Origin: Paenibacillus sp. USDA918EY
GTDB taxonomy: Bacteria; Bacillota; Bacilli; Paenibacillales; Paenibacillaceae
NCBI RefSeq assembly: GCF_009870825.1
Contig: NZ_WTWY01000021.1
Location: 24,651 to 88,650, forward strand
Length of the DNA stretch: 64,000 bases
Direction of reading: 5' to 3'
Shown one piece after another: positions 25,189 through 34,742 of this stretch. The translations under genes were made by a program, and so were the position numbers. Each line of letters opens with the position of its first letter. Within the stretch, counting starts at the first letter, position 1. The notes beneath the pieces are model-generated. The model saw only the letters and a list, made by a program, of their open reading frames with translations. It searched no databases and was not told where the DNA came from.

Positions 25189-26970
25189 TCAACATGTGCC
25201 CGCATCGGTAATTTGCCCCTGACGGCCCGGCTTCGCCTGCAAAAACGAAGCGGCGGGAGCCTGCGGGAAAATTTCCGGCGCCGCGCTTTTGTCCATCGCC
25301 TCGCTTGGTTGTTCCTGCGCCTCGGCTCGTGCATCGGCTTCAGCCGCCTCCGGCTTCAACTCGCTTCCGAAAACATGAAGGAACACTTCCTGTACGTTAT
25401 CGACCGGAATGACCCGCAGTCCTTCCAGGTTTTCAAACAGCGTCTGCCAGTTTTCCTTCGGGATGATGACCGTCGTCGCTCCGGCTTGAAATGCCGCTTC
25501 GACTTTGGCAATGACGCCGCCGATCGGTTTGACGCGGCCATGGATGCTGATCTCCCCGGTCATGGCGACCCGGTTGTCCACCGGAATGCCCTTGACGGCC
25601 GACATGATGGCCGTGGCCATGGCGATCCCCGCGGATGGTCCGTCGATCGGCGTGCCGCCCGGGAAGTTGATGTGCAAGTCATAGTTTCCCGGTTTCAGAC
25701 CCAGGGAACGGAGCACGGTCAGGACGTTTTCGACCGAACCTTTGGCCATGCTTTTCCGCCGCAGCGTCCGGGAGTTCCCGCCGATTTCTTCTTCCTCGAC
25801 GACGCCGGTAATATTGTATTTTCCTTCGCCCGGTGCGACCGGAACGGCGGTCACTTCGATTTCGAGCAGCGCCCCCATGTTCGGACCGTAAACGGCCAGG
25901 CCGTTGACGAGGCCCACCTGCGGCCGGTCGGGCACCTTGCGTTCCGGACGCGGTTGAAGCTGGCTGCTGCTTGCCACCCACTCCACGTCGGAGGCGGCAA
26001 GCGAATCCCTTTTTTCGGTCAAGGCAAGGCCGGCGGCCAGCTGAATGATGTTGACGGCTTCACGTCCGTTCGTCGCGTACTGTTTCACGACTTCAACCGC
26101 TTCCGGGCATGGCTTAAGCCCGATTTTCTGGATCGCGTCCTCCGCGATCCGTCCGATTTCGTCCGGAAGCAGCGGACGGAAATAAATTTCCATGCAGCGC
26201 GACCGCAGCGCCGGCGGCAGCTCCTGCGGGGAGCGTGTCGTGGCGCCGACAAGTCGGAAATCGGCGGGAAGCCCGTTTTGGAAAATGTCATGGACATACG
26301 CGGGCGTATTGCTGTCCTCCGAATTGTAGTATGCGCTCTCGAGCAAAACTTTACGGTCTTCCAGCACTTTTAACAACTTGTTCATTTGGATCGGGTGCAG
26401 TTCCCCGATTTCGTCGACAAACAAAATGCCCCCATGCGCTTTCGTCACGGCGCCCGGTTTGGGCTGCGGAATCCCCGCAACGCCCATGGAGCCGGCCCCC
26501 TGGTAAATCGGATCATGCACCGAACCGATCAGCGGATCGGCAATGCCCCGCTCGTCAAAACGGGCGGTCGTCGCATCGATTTCCGTGAACTTGGCGTCAG
26601 CCTTAAAAGGGGAAGCGGGATTGCGCTTCGCTTCTTCCATCACGACGCGCGCGGCCGCGGTTTTGCCGACGCCGGGCGGTCCGTATATGATGACATGCTG
26701 GGGATTGCCGCTGCACAGCGCTGCCTTTAGCGCGCGCAGCCCGTCCTTTTGCCCGACGATATCCCCAAGCGATTGCGGTCTCGTTTTCTCGGCGAGCGGT
26801 TTCGTAAGCGATATGGAACGCAGCTTCCGCAGTTTGTCCATTTCCTTGCGGGATTCCCGGTCCACGGCGGTGCGGTTAGTTTTTTGTCCTCGCAGCAAAT
26901 TCCAAAAATAGATGCCGATGATGACGGCAAAGAAAAATTGAACCAACATCATGATCATGCTCAAATTCAT
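25189..26970 (-). CDS. lonB: Membrane-anchored ATP-dependent protease LonB
   Basis: This 593-residue protein starts with a membrane helix (MIMMLVQFFFAVIIGIYFWNLL), then an AAA+ domain (Walker A GPPGVGKTAAARVV, Walker B ILFVDEIGEL, arginine finger region ALRSRCMEIYF), then a Lon protease domain with the catalytic Ser in PIDGPSAGIAMATAIMS and Lys in IGGVIAKVEAAFQAG. In B. subtilis LonB is made in the forespore under sigma-F; a similar sporulation role is inferred. An unusual Ala/Glu/Gln-rich tail of about 60 residues follows the protease domain. GGGAGGG precedes the ATG. Confidence 0.95.
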   Translation of the reverse strand: MNLSMIMMLVQFFFAVIIGIYFWNLLRGQKTNRTAVDRESRKEMDKLRKLRSISLTKPLAEKTRPQSLGDIVGQKDGLRALKAALCSGNPQHVIIYGPPGVGKTAAARVVMEEAKRNPASPFKADAKFTEIDATTARFDERGIADPLIGSVHDPIYQGAGSMGVAGIPQPKPGAVTKAHGGILFVDEIGELHPIQMNKLLKVLEDRKVLLESAYYNSEDSNTPAYVHDIFQNGLPADFRLVGATTRSPQELPPALRSRCMEIYFRPLLPDEIGRIAEDAIQKIGLKPCPEAVEVVKQYATNGREAVNIIQLAAGLALTEKRDSLAASDVEWVASSSQLQPRPERKVPDRPQVGLVNGLAVYGPNMGALLEIEVTAVPVAPGEGKYNITGVVEEEEIGGNSRTLRRKSMAKGSVENVLTVLRSLGLKPGNYDLHINFPGGTPIDGPSAGIAMATAIMSAVKGIPVDNRVAMTGEISIHGRVKPIGGVIAKVEAAFQAGATTVIIPKENWQTLFENLEGLRVIPVDNVQEVFLHVFGSELKPEAAEADARAEAQEQPSEAMDKSAAPEIFPQAPAASFLQAKPGRQGQITDAGTC

Positions 26971-27054
26971 ATCCTAAACCCTCCCGTTTCTCTGTCAAGC
27001 GGCCAATCCCCCCATTCTTCGATTCCATGATCCCAGGGTTGGCCTGATACATGG

Positions 27055-27083
27055 TAGTATAGCCGTTTCACACTTACGTAAAC
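27055..27083 (-). promoter_or_regulatory. Possible lonB promoter, forespore-like
   Basis: Minus-strand GTTTA (27079-27083) and TATACTA (27055-27061), 17 bases apart, resemble sigma-F/sigma-G hexamers (GYWTA; CATAMTA). TATACT could equally be a vegetative -10. It is the best promoter-like element in the lonB upstream spacer. Confidence 0.3.
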
Positions 27084-27180
27084 GCAACAAAGCGGGAAAT
27101 ATGGGCATATTTTTAAAATCGAGCAAAATCTCTCCTATAAAAAGACGTTTCATCGGCGCAGGCCCGGATCAGTTCGGCAT

Positions 27181-27218
27181 AAAAAAAGCTGCACGCCTTT
27201 TGAAAGGCCGTGCAGCTG
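27181..27218 (-). terminator. Terminator after ispG
   Basis: Hairpin AGCTGCACG / CGTGCAGCT with CCTTT/AAAGG inner pairing, followed by TTTTTTT on the minus strand. Confidence 0.85.
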
Positions 27219-27234
27219 AACATCACAAGTCTAA

Positions 27235-28332
27235 TTAATGCTTGCGTCCCGGAATTTTTCCGGTCTCTTCATATACTTTTACGATCTCGTCGATCTCTTT
27301 TTTGAGCTCGTCGACCATTTCGGCTTCCGGCACTTTGCGGATCATTTCCCCGTAGCGGAAAAGAAGTCCTTCGCCGCGGCCGCCGGCGATGCCGATATCG
27401 GCTTCGCGCGCTTCGCCCGGGCCGTTCACCGCGCAGCCGAGCACCGATACTTTAATCGGCACTTTCAGCTTCGAGATGTAAGCTTCGACCTCGTTGGCGA
27501 TCGAAAACAGATCGATGTCGAGTCTGCCGCAGGTCGGGCAGGAAACGAGCGTGGCCGCGTTGGAAATCAGGCCGAACGCTTTAAGAAGCTCGCGGGCTAC
27601 TTTTATTTCCTCGACCGGGTCTGCGCTAAGCGAAATGCGGATCGTGCTGCCGATTCCCATCGCCAGGAGCGCGCCGAGGCCGGCCGAGCTTTTGATCGTA
27701 CCGGAGAACAACGTCCCGGACTCGGTGATGCCCAGATGCAGCGGATACGGAATGACTTCCGCCGCCTTGCGGTAAGCTTCGATCGCCATCGGCACGTCGG
27801 ATGCCTTAAGCGATACGATTATGTCGTGGAAATCGAGGTCTTCCAAAATTCCAATATGGTACAGGGCGCTTTCCACCATCGCTTCCGGCGTCGGGTAGCC
27901 GTATTTCTCCAGCAGATGGCTTTCGAGCGAACCTGCGTTAACGCCGATGCGGATCGGAATGCCGCGCTCCTTGCACGCTTTGACGACCGCTTCGACTTTT
28001 TCGCGGCTGCCGATGTTGCCCGGATTAATCCGGACTTTGTCAATGCCGTTTTCGATCGCTTTAAGCGCGAGCTGGTAGTTAAAATGAATATCCGCAACAA
28101 GCGGGATATGAATCCGTTTTTTGATTTCCTTGATCGCTTCGGCAGCTTCGTTGTTGTTCACCGTGACGCGCACGAGCTGGCAGCCGGCTTCTTCCAAGCG
28201 GAGAATTTCGGCAACCGTCGCTTCGACGTTTGCGGTTTTGGTGGTGCACATGCTTTGAATGACGACTTCATTGCTGCCGCCGATCGTCAAATTACCGACT
28301 TTTACGGGTCTAGTGTCTTGTCTCAAAAACAT
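27235..28332 (-). CDS. ispG: 4-hydroxy-3-methylbut-2-en-1-yl diphosphate synthase (flavodoxin)
   Basis: IspG (GcpE) makes HMBPP from MEcPP in the MEP isoprenoid pathway using a [4Fe-4S] cluster. The 365-residue protein starts MFLRQDTRPVKVGNLTIGG. It shows QSMCTTKTANVEAT, a TIM-barrel segment with VADIHFNY and KVRINPGNIG, and the C-terminal cluster cysteines in SCPTCGRLDID and VLGCAVNGPGEAR. GGGAGAG before the ATG at 28332 decides the start against a longer frame. It is placed between clpX and lonB, an insertion relative to the B. subtilis order. Confidence 0.96.
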   Translation of the reverse strand: MFLRQDTRPVKVGNLTIGGSNEVVIQSMCTTKTANVEATVAEILRLEEAGCQLVRVTVNNNEAAEAIKEIKKRIHIPLVADIHFNYQLALKAIENGIDKVRINPGNIGSREKVEAVVKACKERGIPIRIGVNAGSLESHLLEKYGYPTPEAMVESALYHIGILEDLDFHDIIVSLKASDVPMAIEAYRKAAEVIPYPLHLGITESGTLFSGTIKSSAGLGALLAMGIGSTIRISLSADPVEEIKVARELLKAFGLISNAATLVSCPTCGRLDIDLFSIANEVEAYISKLKVPIKVSVLGCAVNGPGEAREADIGIAGGRGEGLLFRYGEMIRKVPEAEMVDELKKEIDEIVKVYEETGKIPGRKH

Positions 28333-28457
28333 GGTTTGTTCTCTCCCATAACGCCAAGACTCCACCCCTGCCCCTGCAATCGGCTTGCGGCCTTGAGGGG
28401 AGGAAGTGGAGAACCGGCATGAATTTCGGAAAGCGGATGCGTTGCCGCCCTTAGAAC

Positions 28458-29714
28458 TTAGGCGCTTTCCTCTTGTTTATTCTCTTTCTTGCTGAGCAGT
28501 TCAGGCACGATTTTTTCCTTCACGACCTGCTCCGTAATGACGCAGTCTTTGATATCGTCGCGGGAAGGAACTTCGTACATGACATCCAGCATAATGCCTT
28601 CGATGATCGCTCTAAGGCCGCGGGCGCCGGTATTGCGCTTGATCGCTTCCCTTGCGATGGCTTCGAGGGCTTCCGGCTCGAAGGTGAGCTTTACGTTATC
28701 CATTTCAAGCAGCTTTTGGTACTGCTTTGTCAGCGCGTTTTTCGGTTCGGACAAAATGCGCACGAGCGTCTTCTCGTCCAGCGGCTCCAGCGTGGAGATA
28801 ACGGGAAGGCGTCCGACGAATTCCGGAATCAATCCGAATTTCAGCAGGTCTTCCGGAAGCACCAGACCGAGGTATTCGCCCGGTTTCAGGTCCTTCTGGT
28901 TTTCGCCCATCGCGTTGAAGCCGATGACTTTTTTGCCGATCCGGCGTTTGATCATCTGTTCGAGACCGTCAAAGGCACCGCCGCAGATGAACAGGATGTT
29001 CGTCGTATCGATTTGGATAAATTCCTGATGCGGATGCTTGCGTCCCCCTTGCGGCGGAACGGAAGCGACCGTGCCTTCAAGAATTTTAAGCAGGGCCTGC
29101 TGCACGCCCTCTCCGGAAACGTCGCGAGTAATCGACGGATTTTCGGATTTGCGGGCGACTTTATCGATTTCATCAATATAAATGATGCCGCGTTCGGCTT
29201 TTTCCACGTCATAGTCCGCAGCTTGGATCAGCTTCAGCAAAATGTTCTCCACGTCTTCGCCGACATAACCGGCTTCCGTGAGGGACGTTGCGTCCGCGAT
29301 TGCAAACGGCACGTTCAAAATTTTGGCCATCGTTTGGGCAAGCAACGTTTTACCGGAACCGGTAGGGCCGAGCAGGAGAATGTTGCTCTTCTGCAGTTCG
29401 ACGTCTTCGATCTTGCTGCCCGTATTGATCCGTTTGTAATGGTTGTAAACGGCAACGGACAGCGATTTCTTCGCTTGTTCCTGGCCAATGACGTATTGGT
29501 CGAGAATGTCGCAAATTTCCTTTGGTTTCGGAATGTCTTTCAGATCCAGCTCTTCGTCATGACCGAGCTCTTCTTCCACGATTTCCGTGCAGAGCTCGAT
29601 GCATTCGTCGCATATATAAACTCCGGGACCCGCGACAAGCTTGCGCACTTGTTCCTGGGATTTCCCGCAAAAAGAGCATTTCAGCTGCCCTTTTTCATCG
29701 TTAAATTTAAACAT
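28458..29714 (-). CDS. clpX: ATP-dependent Clp protease ATP-binding subunit ClpX
   Basis: The unfoldase partner of ClpP. The N-terminal zinc-binding domain has paired cysteines (CSFCGKSQ and CDECIELC). The AAA+ core has Walker A GPTGSGKTLLAQT, Walker B IIYIDEIDK, the pore loop GYVGED, the IGF-type ClpP-binding loop KKVIGFNA, and the sensor FVGRLPVI and NTGARGLR motifs. It has 418 residues and starts 12 bases after clpP, forming a clpP-clpX operon. Confidence 0.98.
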   Translation of the reverse strand: MFKFNDEKGQLKCSFCGKSQEQVRKLVAGPGVYICDECIELCTEIVEEELGHDEELDLKDIPKPKEICDILDQYVIGQEQAKKSLSVAVYNHYKRINTGSKIEDVELQKSNILLLGPTGSGKTLLAQTMAKILNVPFAIADATSLTEAGYVGEDVENILLKLIQAADYDVEKAERGIIYIDEIDKVARKSENPSITRDVSGEGVQQALLKILEGTVASVPPQGGRKHPHQEFIQIDTTNILFICGGAFDGLEQMIKRRIGKKVIGFNAMGENQKDLKPGEYLGLVLPEDLLKFGLIPEFVGRLPVISTLEPLDEKTLVRILSEPKNALTKQYQKLLEMDNVKLTFEPEALEAIAREAIKRNTGARGLRAIIEGIMLDVMYEVPSRDDIKDCVITEQVVKEKIVPELLSKKENKQEESA

Positions 29715-29726
29715 GTAAACACCCCT

Positions 29727-30317
29727 TTAAGATATAATCGGTGAAGTGAGAACCTGGTCGATAATGCCGTACGCCTTCGCTTCCTCCGCGCTCATGAAAA
29801 AGTCACGATCCGTGTCGCGTTCAATTTTTTCAAGGGGCTGACCTGTGCGTTCCACGTATATTTGATTGAGCTTTTGTCTCGTTTTAATGATCCAGCTCGC
29901 GTGAATCTGGATGTCGGCTGCCTGCCCTTGAACCCCGCCCAGCGGCTGGTGAATCATCACTTCGCTGTTGGCTAGCGCATAACGTTTGCCCGGCGCACCC
30001 GCTGTCAGCAGGAGAGAGCCCATGCTCGCCGCCATGCCTACGCAGATGGTGGATACATCGGGTTTAATGTATTGCATCGTATCGTATATACCCATCCCTG
30101 CAGTAACCGAACCACCGGGAGAATTGATATACAAATGGATATCCTTCTCAGGATCTTCGGCAGCAAGGAACAATAGCTGTGCTATGACGAGATTGGCTAC
30201 ATCATCGTCGATCGCATTGCTGAGGAAGATGATGCGATCCTTCAGCAATCTGGAGTAAATATCGTAAGATCTCTCGCCCCGACTGGTTTGCTCTACAACC
30301 ATAGGTATCAGACTCAT
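29727..30317 (-). CDS. clpP: ATP-dependent Clp protease proteolytic subunit ClpP
   Basis: The serine protease chamber of ClpXP. The catalytic serine lies in CVGMAASMGSLLL, the histidine in VMIHQPLGG, and the aspartate in RDTDRDFFMS. It has 196 residues. AAAAGAGG precedes the ATG at 30317, so the frame's extra 15 N-terminal codons are not used. The B. subtilis clpP is elsewhere; here it sits directly before clpX and after tig. The upstream spacer to the tig terminator shows no clear CtsR box. Confidence 0.97.
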   Translation of the reverse strand: MSLIPMVVEQTSRGERSYDIYSRLLKDRIIFLSNAIDDDVANLVIAQLLFLAAEDPEKDIHLYINSPGGSVTAGMGIYDTMQYIKPDVSTICVGMAASMGSLLLTAGAPGKRYALANSEVMIHQPLGGVQGQAADIQIHASWIIKTRQKLNQIYVERTGQPLEKIERDTDRDFFMSAEEAKAYGIIDQVLTSPIIS

Positions 30318-30592
30318 GTGTCCAACCTCTTTTCCGTTTAAAGATGTAATGCGTGCATCCATCAGGCTTACAGCATTATTCTATCATGTTCAAAGCTTGA
30401 TGTCATTTTTCACTTTCCATCCCGCAGTACAGTGTATGAACCCGTTCAGAAAAAATGGCCTGTCGCACGGCTTGACGCTTTTATGTATCGGGATTTTGCG
30501 GGGTTATGGGCCACGCGCAAATCCTTAAATGGACGGAAGAGTGAATAAAATCCATTTTATACATGGTTTATGAATAAAATGGATAATCCTAG

Positions 30593-30630
30593 TTAAAAAT
30601 AAGGCACGCAATGAAATATACGTGCCTTAT
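30593..30630 (-). terminator. Terminator after tig
   Basis: Perfect 10-base inverted repeat ATAAGGCACG / CGTGCCTTAT with a 12-base loop. On the minus strand it runs into TTTTTAAC, separating tig from clpP. Confidence 0.8.
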
Positions 30631-30698
30631 CTCTATAGATTTCATATGAAAGACATAACTGCCGTCATGCCCCCAGATGAGTTAGCCTCTTCCGGAAC

Positions 30699-32024
30699 TT
30701 ATTCTGCTTTATCTTCAGCAGGCGCTTCGCTTGCTTCCACTTCCTTGCTGTTTTCAACGAGAAGGTCTACCGTTTTGCGAAGCGAAATTTCGTCACGCAG
30801 GCTTGCGAGCGATCCGTTTGCCGCCAAAATGTTGCGGATTTCGTCGGCAGTACGTTTGTAAGCTTCAGCCATCGTTTCGAGCTCTTTATTGATGTCTTCT
30901 TCGGTCACTTCGATGTTTTCTTCTTTCGCGATTTGCTCGAGAACGAGGTTGTTGCGAACGCGTTTTTCGGCGTCGTCCTTCATTTGCTCTTGCAGATCGG
31001 CCGTCGTTTGACCGGAGAAGCTCAGGAACATTTCAAGGTTCATGCCTTGGCTGCGGAGACGGTTGTCAAAATCGCGCATCATGTTTTGAATTTCGCTGTC
31101 GATCATCGCTTGCGGAATGTCCACTTCGGCGTTTTCGGAAACTTTGTCTACGACAGCAGCTTCTTTTTTGCCTTTGGCTTCTTGTTCCTTGCGAGCCAGA
31201 AGTTCTTTTTTCAGATCTTCTTTGTATTCGTTCAGCGTTTCGAATTCACTTACGTCTTTGGCAAATTCGTCGTCCAGCTCAGGCAGCTGTTTGCGTTTGA
31301 TTTCGTGAACTTTAACTTTGAACACCGCTTGTTTGCCCGCCAGCTCTTCCGCATGGTACGTGTCAGGGAACGTTACTTCAACGTCCTTGAAGTCGCCTGT
31401 TGCCATGCCGACAACCTGCTCTTCGAATCCAGGGATGAACGTGCCGCTGCCAAGCTCGAGGGAATAACGCTCTGCTTTGCCGCCTTCGAATGGTTTGTCG
31501 TCTACATAACCGTCAAAGTCGATGATAGCGATGTCGCCGTCTTGAGCCGCGCCTTCGTCGATCACGACGAGTTCGGCATGACGCTCTTGAAGACGTTTCA
31601 GTTCTTCGTTCACTTCTTCGTCGGTTACTTCGACTTTTTCCACAGGAACTTCTACGCCTTTGTAAGCGCCGAGGGTAACTTCAGGTTTAACCGTTACTTT
31701 GGCTTTGAACTTGAAAGCTTGTCCTTTGGCGAATTGATCGATTTCGACGTCAGGGCGGTCTACAGGGAAGATGTCCGTTTCGTTAACGGCTTCCGTATAA
31801 ACCTCAGGAAGAAGAATGTCGATCGCGTCTTGATACAGTGCTTCCACACCGTAACGGGCTTCGAAAATCGGACGAGGCACTTTGCCTTTGCGGAATCCAG
31901 GCACGCTTGCTTTTTTGACTACTTTATTAAAGGCTTTGTCAAGAGCCTCGGATACGCGTTCCGCTTCAACTTCAACTTCAAGAACGCCAAGGTTCTTCTC
32001 TATTTTTTCCCAGGTTGCTTTCAT
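30699..32024 (-). CDS. tig: Trigger factor (ribosome-associated chaperone)
   Basis: A peptidyl-prolyl isomerase chaperone at the ribosome exit tunnel. The N-terminal domain holds the ribosome-binding signature region (PGFRKGKVPR), followed by an FKBP-type domain (AAQDGDIAIIDFDGYVDDKPFEGGKAERY) and the helical C-terminal arms, ending in an acidic tail. It has 441 residues from the ATG at 32024, preceded by GAGGGGAAAG. It is downstream of the ysoA-like gene as in B. subtilis. Confidence 0.97.
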   Translation of the reverse strand: MKATWEKIEKNLGVLEVEVEAERVSEALDKAFNKVVKKASVPGFRKGKVPRPIFEARYGVEALYQDAIDILLPEVYTEAVNETDIFPVDRPDVEIDQFAKGQAFKFKAKVTVKPEVTLGAYKGVEVPVEKVEVTDEEVNEELKRLQERHAELVVIDEGAAQDGDIAIIDFDGYVDDKPFEGGKAERYSLELGSGTFIPGFEEQVVGMATGDFKDVEVTFPDTYHAEELAGKQAVFKVKVHEIKRKQLPELDDEFAKDVSEFETLNEYKEDLKKELLARKEQEAKGKKEAAVVDKVSENAEVDIPQAMIDSEIQNMMRDFDNRLRSQGMNLEMFLSFSGQTTADLQEQMKDDAEKRVRNNLVLEQIAKEENIEVTEEDINKELETMAEAYKRTADEIRNILAANGSLASLRDEISLRKTVDLLVENSKEVEASEAPAEDKAE

Positions 32025-32091
32025 TTTATGCTTTCCCCTCCAAAAATATTTCACATGGTCATTGGCTTAACACGCACAGAATAACCACTAT

Positions 32092-32120
32092 AGTATAAAC
32101 AAGATTGTCCCCTTTTTCAA
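32092..32120 (-). promoter_or_regulatory. Sigma-A promoter of tig
   Basis: Minus-strand TTGAAA (32115-32120) and TATACT (32092-32097) with exactly 17-base spacing, about 70 bases before the tig start. Confidence 0.75.
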
Positions 32121-32164
32121 GGGTATCCCTAAAGCTAGTCTTCAGGCAGGGCTTCCTGTTTTTT

Positions 32165-33090
32165 CTAGGCGTTCGTTCCTGCGGCCACGAACTGTTTCAT
32201 GGTGCGGTACGCTTGCTCGAAGCGAAAGCGCATCGTGTCGGTCACGCCGTACATATGCCTGATTTCCTCGTCGCTGCGGCTCCCCGTCAGCGTTTCGGCG
32301 ACGATCTGGTGCAGCGAGGCCGCCCAGATGTCGATCGTCTCGTCATCCTGCTCGTTAACGATGGAATCATAATCGTCCGTTCCGTAAATGGCCATAATAA
32401 ACTGCGTCCACAGCTCCTGCGCAAAATAGTAGAGCGTAGGCTCCTGAACTTCCGTTTGTTGGGCTACCCGTTCCGTAATCAGGGCGATCTGAGGCGGAAA
32501 TTCTTCCGGGCCGAGCGGCACGGATTCAACGTCGATTTGGGCCCGTTCCTGCCCGCGGATCAGCTCGATGCTTCCCAGCATTCCGCGTTTGCGCAAGGTT
32601 TGCAGGACGCGGAATTGAAGCAGCGGATGCAGCGGCCGGCTTTGCAGCCACTCGACGAGCGCGTTGTCGATATCCGCCCCTTCCAGGTACGATAGCTGCT
32701 CGAGCGCAAGCAGATTTTGCTCGCCGAACGGCTCCTGCTGGGCGGTGCGGAGCAGCTTCTCGGCATAAAACCGGTCTTCCGCCAGCTTTGCCCGGACGTT
32801 CTGCCGTTTCATGTCCTCTTCACTCGGCTCTTCTTCGGCCTCCCCGTCGTCTTCGCGGTCCTTCGTCCCGCGCGCCGATTGGGGAAAGGCGGCCTCAAGC
32901 CACTCCAGCAGCGCCCGCCATTCGTCGTAATGCCGCTGATCCTGCCCCTGGCATTGGAGCAAAAAACGCAAAAGATCCATGGCTTCCCCGTACCGTTCGT
33001 TTTCCAGCATGACCGTCAGCTGAATCTGATAGAAGTCGAGCGTCTTTGGAAAGAGGATGATGTTGTCTTTTCCGGGGAATGCGGATTCAT
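32165..33090 (-). CDS. YsoA-like TPR protein with an apparent N-terminal frameshift
   Basis: The main frame (32165-33010, about 281 residues) is a helical, acidic, TPR-like protein of unknown function. Its position upstream of tig matches B. subtilis ysoA. The in-frame ATG at 33010 lies inside conserved-looking sequence: upstream codons still encode DNIILFPKTLDFYQIQLTV, yet no ATG, GTG or TTG occurs there in frame. A strong AAAGGAGG and ATG (33088-33090) precede it in another frame. One extra A in the GAAAAG run (33068-33071) would join them as MNPHSPEKDNIILFPKTL. This is either a sequencing error, a real indel or a -1 slip. Confidence 0.75.
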
Positions 33091-33386
33091 TGATAGGGGT
33101 TTCCTCCTTTCTGTCCGATTTGCTTCAATTAATTGTTGATTATAGCATAACCCTGCCGCACATGAAAAAAACGGGCCGTTCGAATCGCGCCTGTCGGATC
33201 GTTTAAGGAGCGGCATGGCAGGGAATTTTTTTTGTCCGGCCTATGATCAAAGGAAAGGAAAGTGTGGTTCTATTAGGGTTTCGTGAACATAATAATAAAA
33301 TGAACGGAGATTCTTCGTTTTGCGGGGGAAGGTTTGGAGGATGCAAACCCGAACAATTTTTCTTGCTAAATTATATCAATTTATTA

Positions 33387-33415
33387 TTGCAAAATTTCGC
33401 TCCATATGTTACGAT
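33387..33415 (+). promoter_or_regulatory. Promoter of tRNA-Arg
   Basis: TTGCAA (33387-33392) and TACGAT (33410-33415), 17 bases apart, lie 23 bases before the tRNA 5' end. The spacer from 33091 to 33386 shows no gene I can support. Confidence 0.65.
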
Positions 33416-33438
33416 ATTTCTTGCTTGAAATTTTTCTT

Positions 33439-33512
<74 letters not shown>

Positions 33513-33520
33513 TACAAATG

Positions 33521-33543
33521 CCGCTCATTGGAGCGGTTTTTTT
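33521..33543 (+). terminator. Terminator after tRNA-Arg
   Basis: Hairpin CCGCTC-ATTG-GAGCGG followed by TTTTTTT. Confidence 0.85.
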
Positions 33544-33550
33544 CATTCCT

Positions 33551-33613
33551 CGGAGGGATGAGAACCCAATAGGGTTCGTCGGAGGGATGAGAACCCAATA
33601 GGGTTCGTCGGAG
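33551..33613. repeat. Two tandem copies of a 29-base unit after the tRNA
   Basis: Units at 33551-33579 and 33580-33608 are identical, and five bases of a third follow. Each contains the inverted repeat GAACCC-AATA-GGGTTC. Confidence 0.85.
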
Positions 33614-33654
33614 CATTAACTTCGTTAGCATCCGCTTCGCAGTCAGCCCGCAAG

Positions 33655-33706
33655 GGCCGCATCCCGATCTGGGACGTGTTGCCGCTCTTTGGAGCGGCTT
33701 TTTTTA
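33655..33706 (+). other. Partial duplicate of the tRNA-Arg 3' end and its terminator
   Basis: ATCCCGATCTGGGACGT at 33661-33677 resembles the tRNA T-arm/acceptor end (ATCCCTCCTGGGACGT). It is followed by a second GCCGCTC-TTTG-GAGCGGC hairpin with a T-run (33681-33705), nearly the same as the terminator at 33521-33543. No intact second tRNA is present. Confidence 0.65.
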
Positions 33707-33820
33707 TTTAAAGGACATGCTGTCTATTATTTTTTCTCCCACTAGATTGTTGTCCATAATTCTCGCCGCCCTCGGGAATATAATGCACCATATGACACTG
33801 CATAAAAGGAGGAGGACCGC

Positions 33821-34699
33821 TTGAAGATTCGTAAAGCGATCATTCCGGCAGCAGGTTTCGGAACGCGGCTTCTTCCGGCTACCAAAGCAATCCCCAAGGA
33901 AATGCTTCCGATCATCGATAAACCCACCATACAATTTATCATCGAAGAAGCCGTCGCCTCCGGAGTTGAAGAGATTTTGGTCGTCACCGGAAAAGGCAAG
34001 AAGGTCATCGAGGATCATTTCGATTTTGCCCATGAGCTTGAACATTACTTGCAGCAAAAAGGGAAGCTTGAAGAGCTCCGTAAAGTAAGGGAATTCTTGG
34101 GCAAAGCAGACATCCATTATATTCGCCAATCAGAGCGCAAAGGCCTGGGGCATGCCATAAGCGTCGGAAGGAAGTTCATCGGGGAAGAGCCCTTTGCCGT
34201 GCTTCTCGGAGATACCTTCTTCGAGGCGGAACCTCCGGCGCTAAAGCAGCTGATCAAAGGATTTGAAAGGCTTCAAACCTCGATTCTGGGGGTTCAGACG
34301 GTGGCGGCAGACAAGGTATCCAGCTACGGAATCGTCGACGTTAAACCGTTGATCGAGTCTTTCGCTTTTGCGGACCGGTTGGTCGAAAAACCTCCGGCCG
34401 GTACGTTGTCGTCACAGCTGGCCATTGTCGGCCGTTATATTTTGACTCCGTCGATCTTTGATATTCTGGAGAATCAGGCACCTGGGGTCGGAGGCGAAAT
34501 CCAGCTCACGGACGCTTTGAATCAGCTGTTGGCCAAAGAAGCGGTTTACACCTGCGAAATCGACGGCCGATGGCATGATGTAGGCGATCCGCTTGGTTAT
34601 CTTAAGGCCATTTTAGCCATAACGGGACAACGCGAAAATCTAAAGGATAACCTTCAGGACGAAATTACCCAGCTTTTGAAGGAAAACAAGCCGGAATAA
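33821..34699 (+). CDS. galU: UTP--glucose-1-phosphate uridylyltransferase
   Basis: GalU makes UDP-glucose for cell-wall glycopolymers and glycolipids. The N-terminal nucleotide-binding motif is AAGFGTRLLPATKAIPKEML, followed by the substrate motifs GLGHAI, GDTFFE (where the family usually has GDD) and VEKPP, and GRYILTP/GEIQLTDA. It has 292 residues. The start is a TTG preceded by AGGAGGAGG. It is followed 43 bases later by a glycosyltransferase on the same strand, likely one operon. Confidence 0.95.
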   Translation: MKIRKAIIPAAGFGTRLLPATKAIPKEMLPIIDKPTIQFIIEEAVASGVEEILVVTGKGKKVIEDHFDFAHELEHYLQQKGKLEELRKVREFLGKADIHYIRQSERKGLGHAISVGRKFIGEEPFAVLLGDTFFEAEPPALKQLIKGFERLQTSILGVQTVAADKVSSYGIVDVKPLIESFAFADRLVEKPPAGTLSSQLAIVGRYILTPSIFDILENQAPGVGGEIQLTDALNQLLAKEAVYTCEIDGRWHDVGDPLGYLKAILAITGQRENLKDNLQDEITQLLKENKPE

Positions 34700-34742
34700 G
34701 CACCGAAGAAAAGCGCAATTCAAAACGATGTTGGGAGAGGTG

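Noticed and set aside
25156..26373. 405-codon plus-strand open frame opposite lonB
   Set aside because: A shadow of the LonB protease gene, with no motif or ribosome binding site.
30318..30592. CtsR operator before clpP
   Set aside because: No tandem GGTCAAA-type heptad was found on either strand, although clpP is often under CtsR.
33551..33613. 29-base direct repeats considered as a mini CRISPR
   Set aside because: The two copies abut with no spacer, and no cas gene is present.
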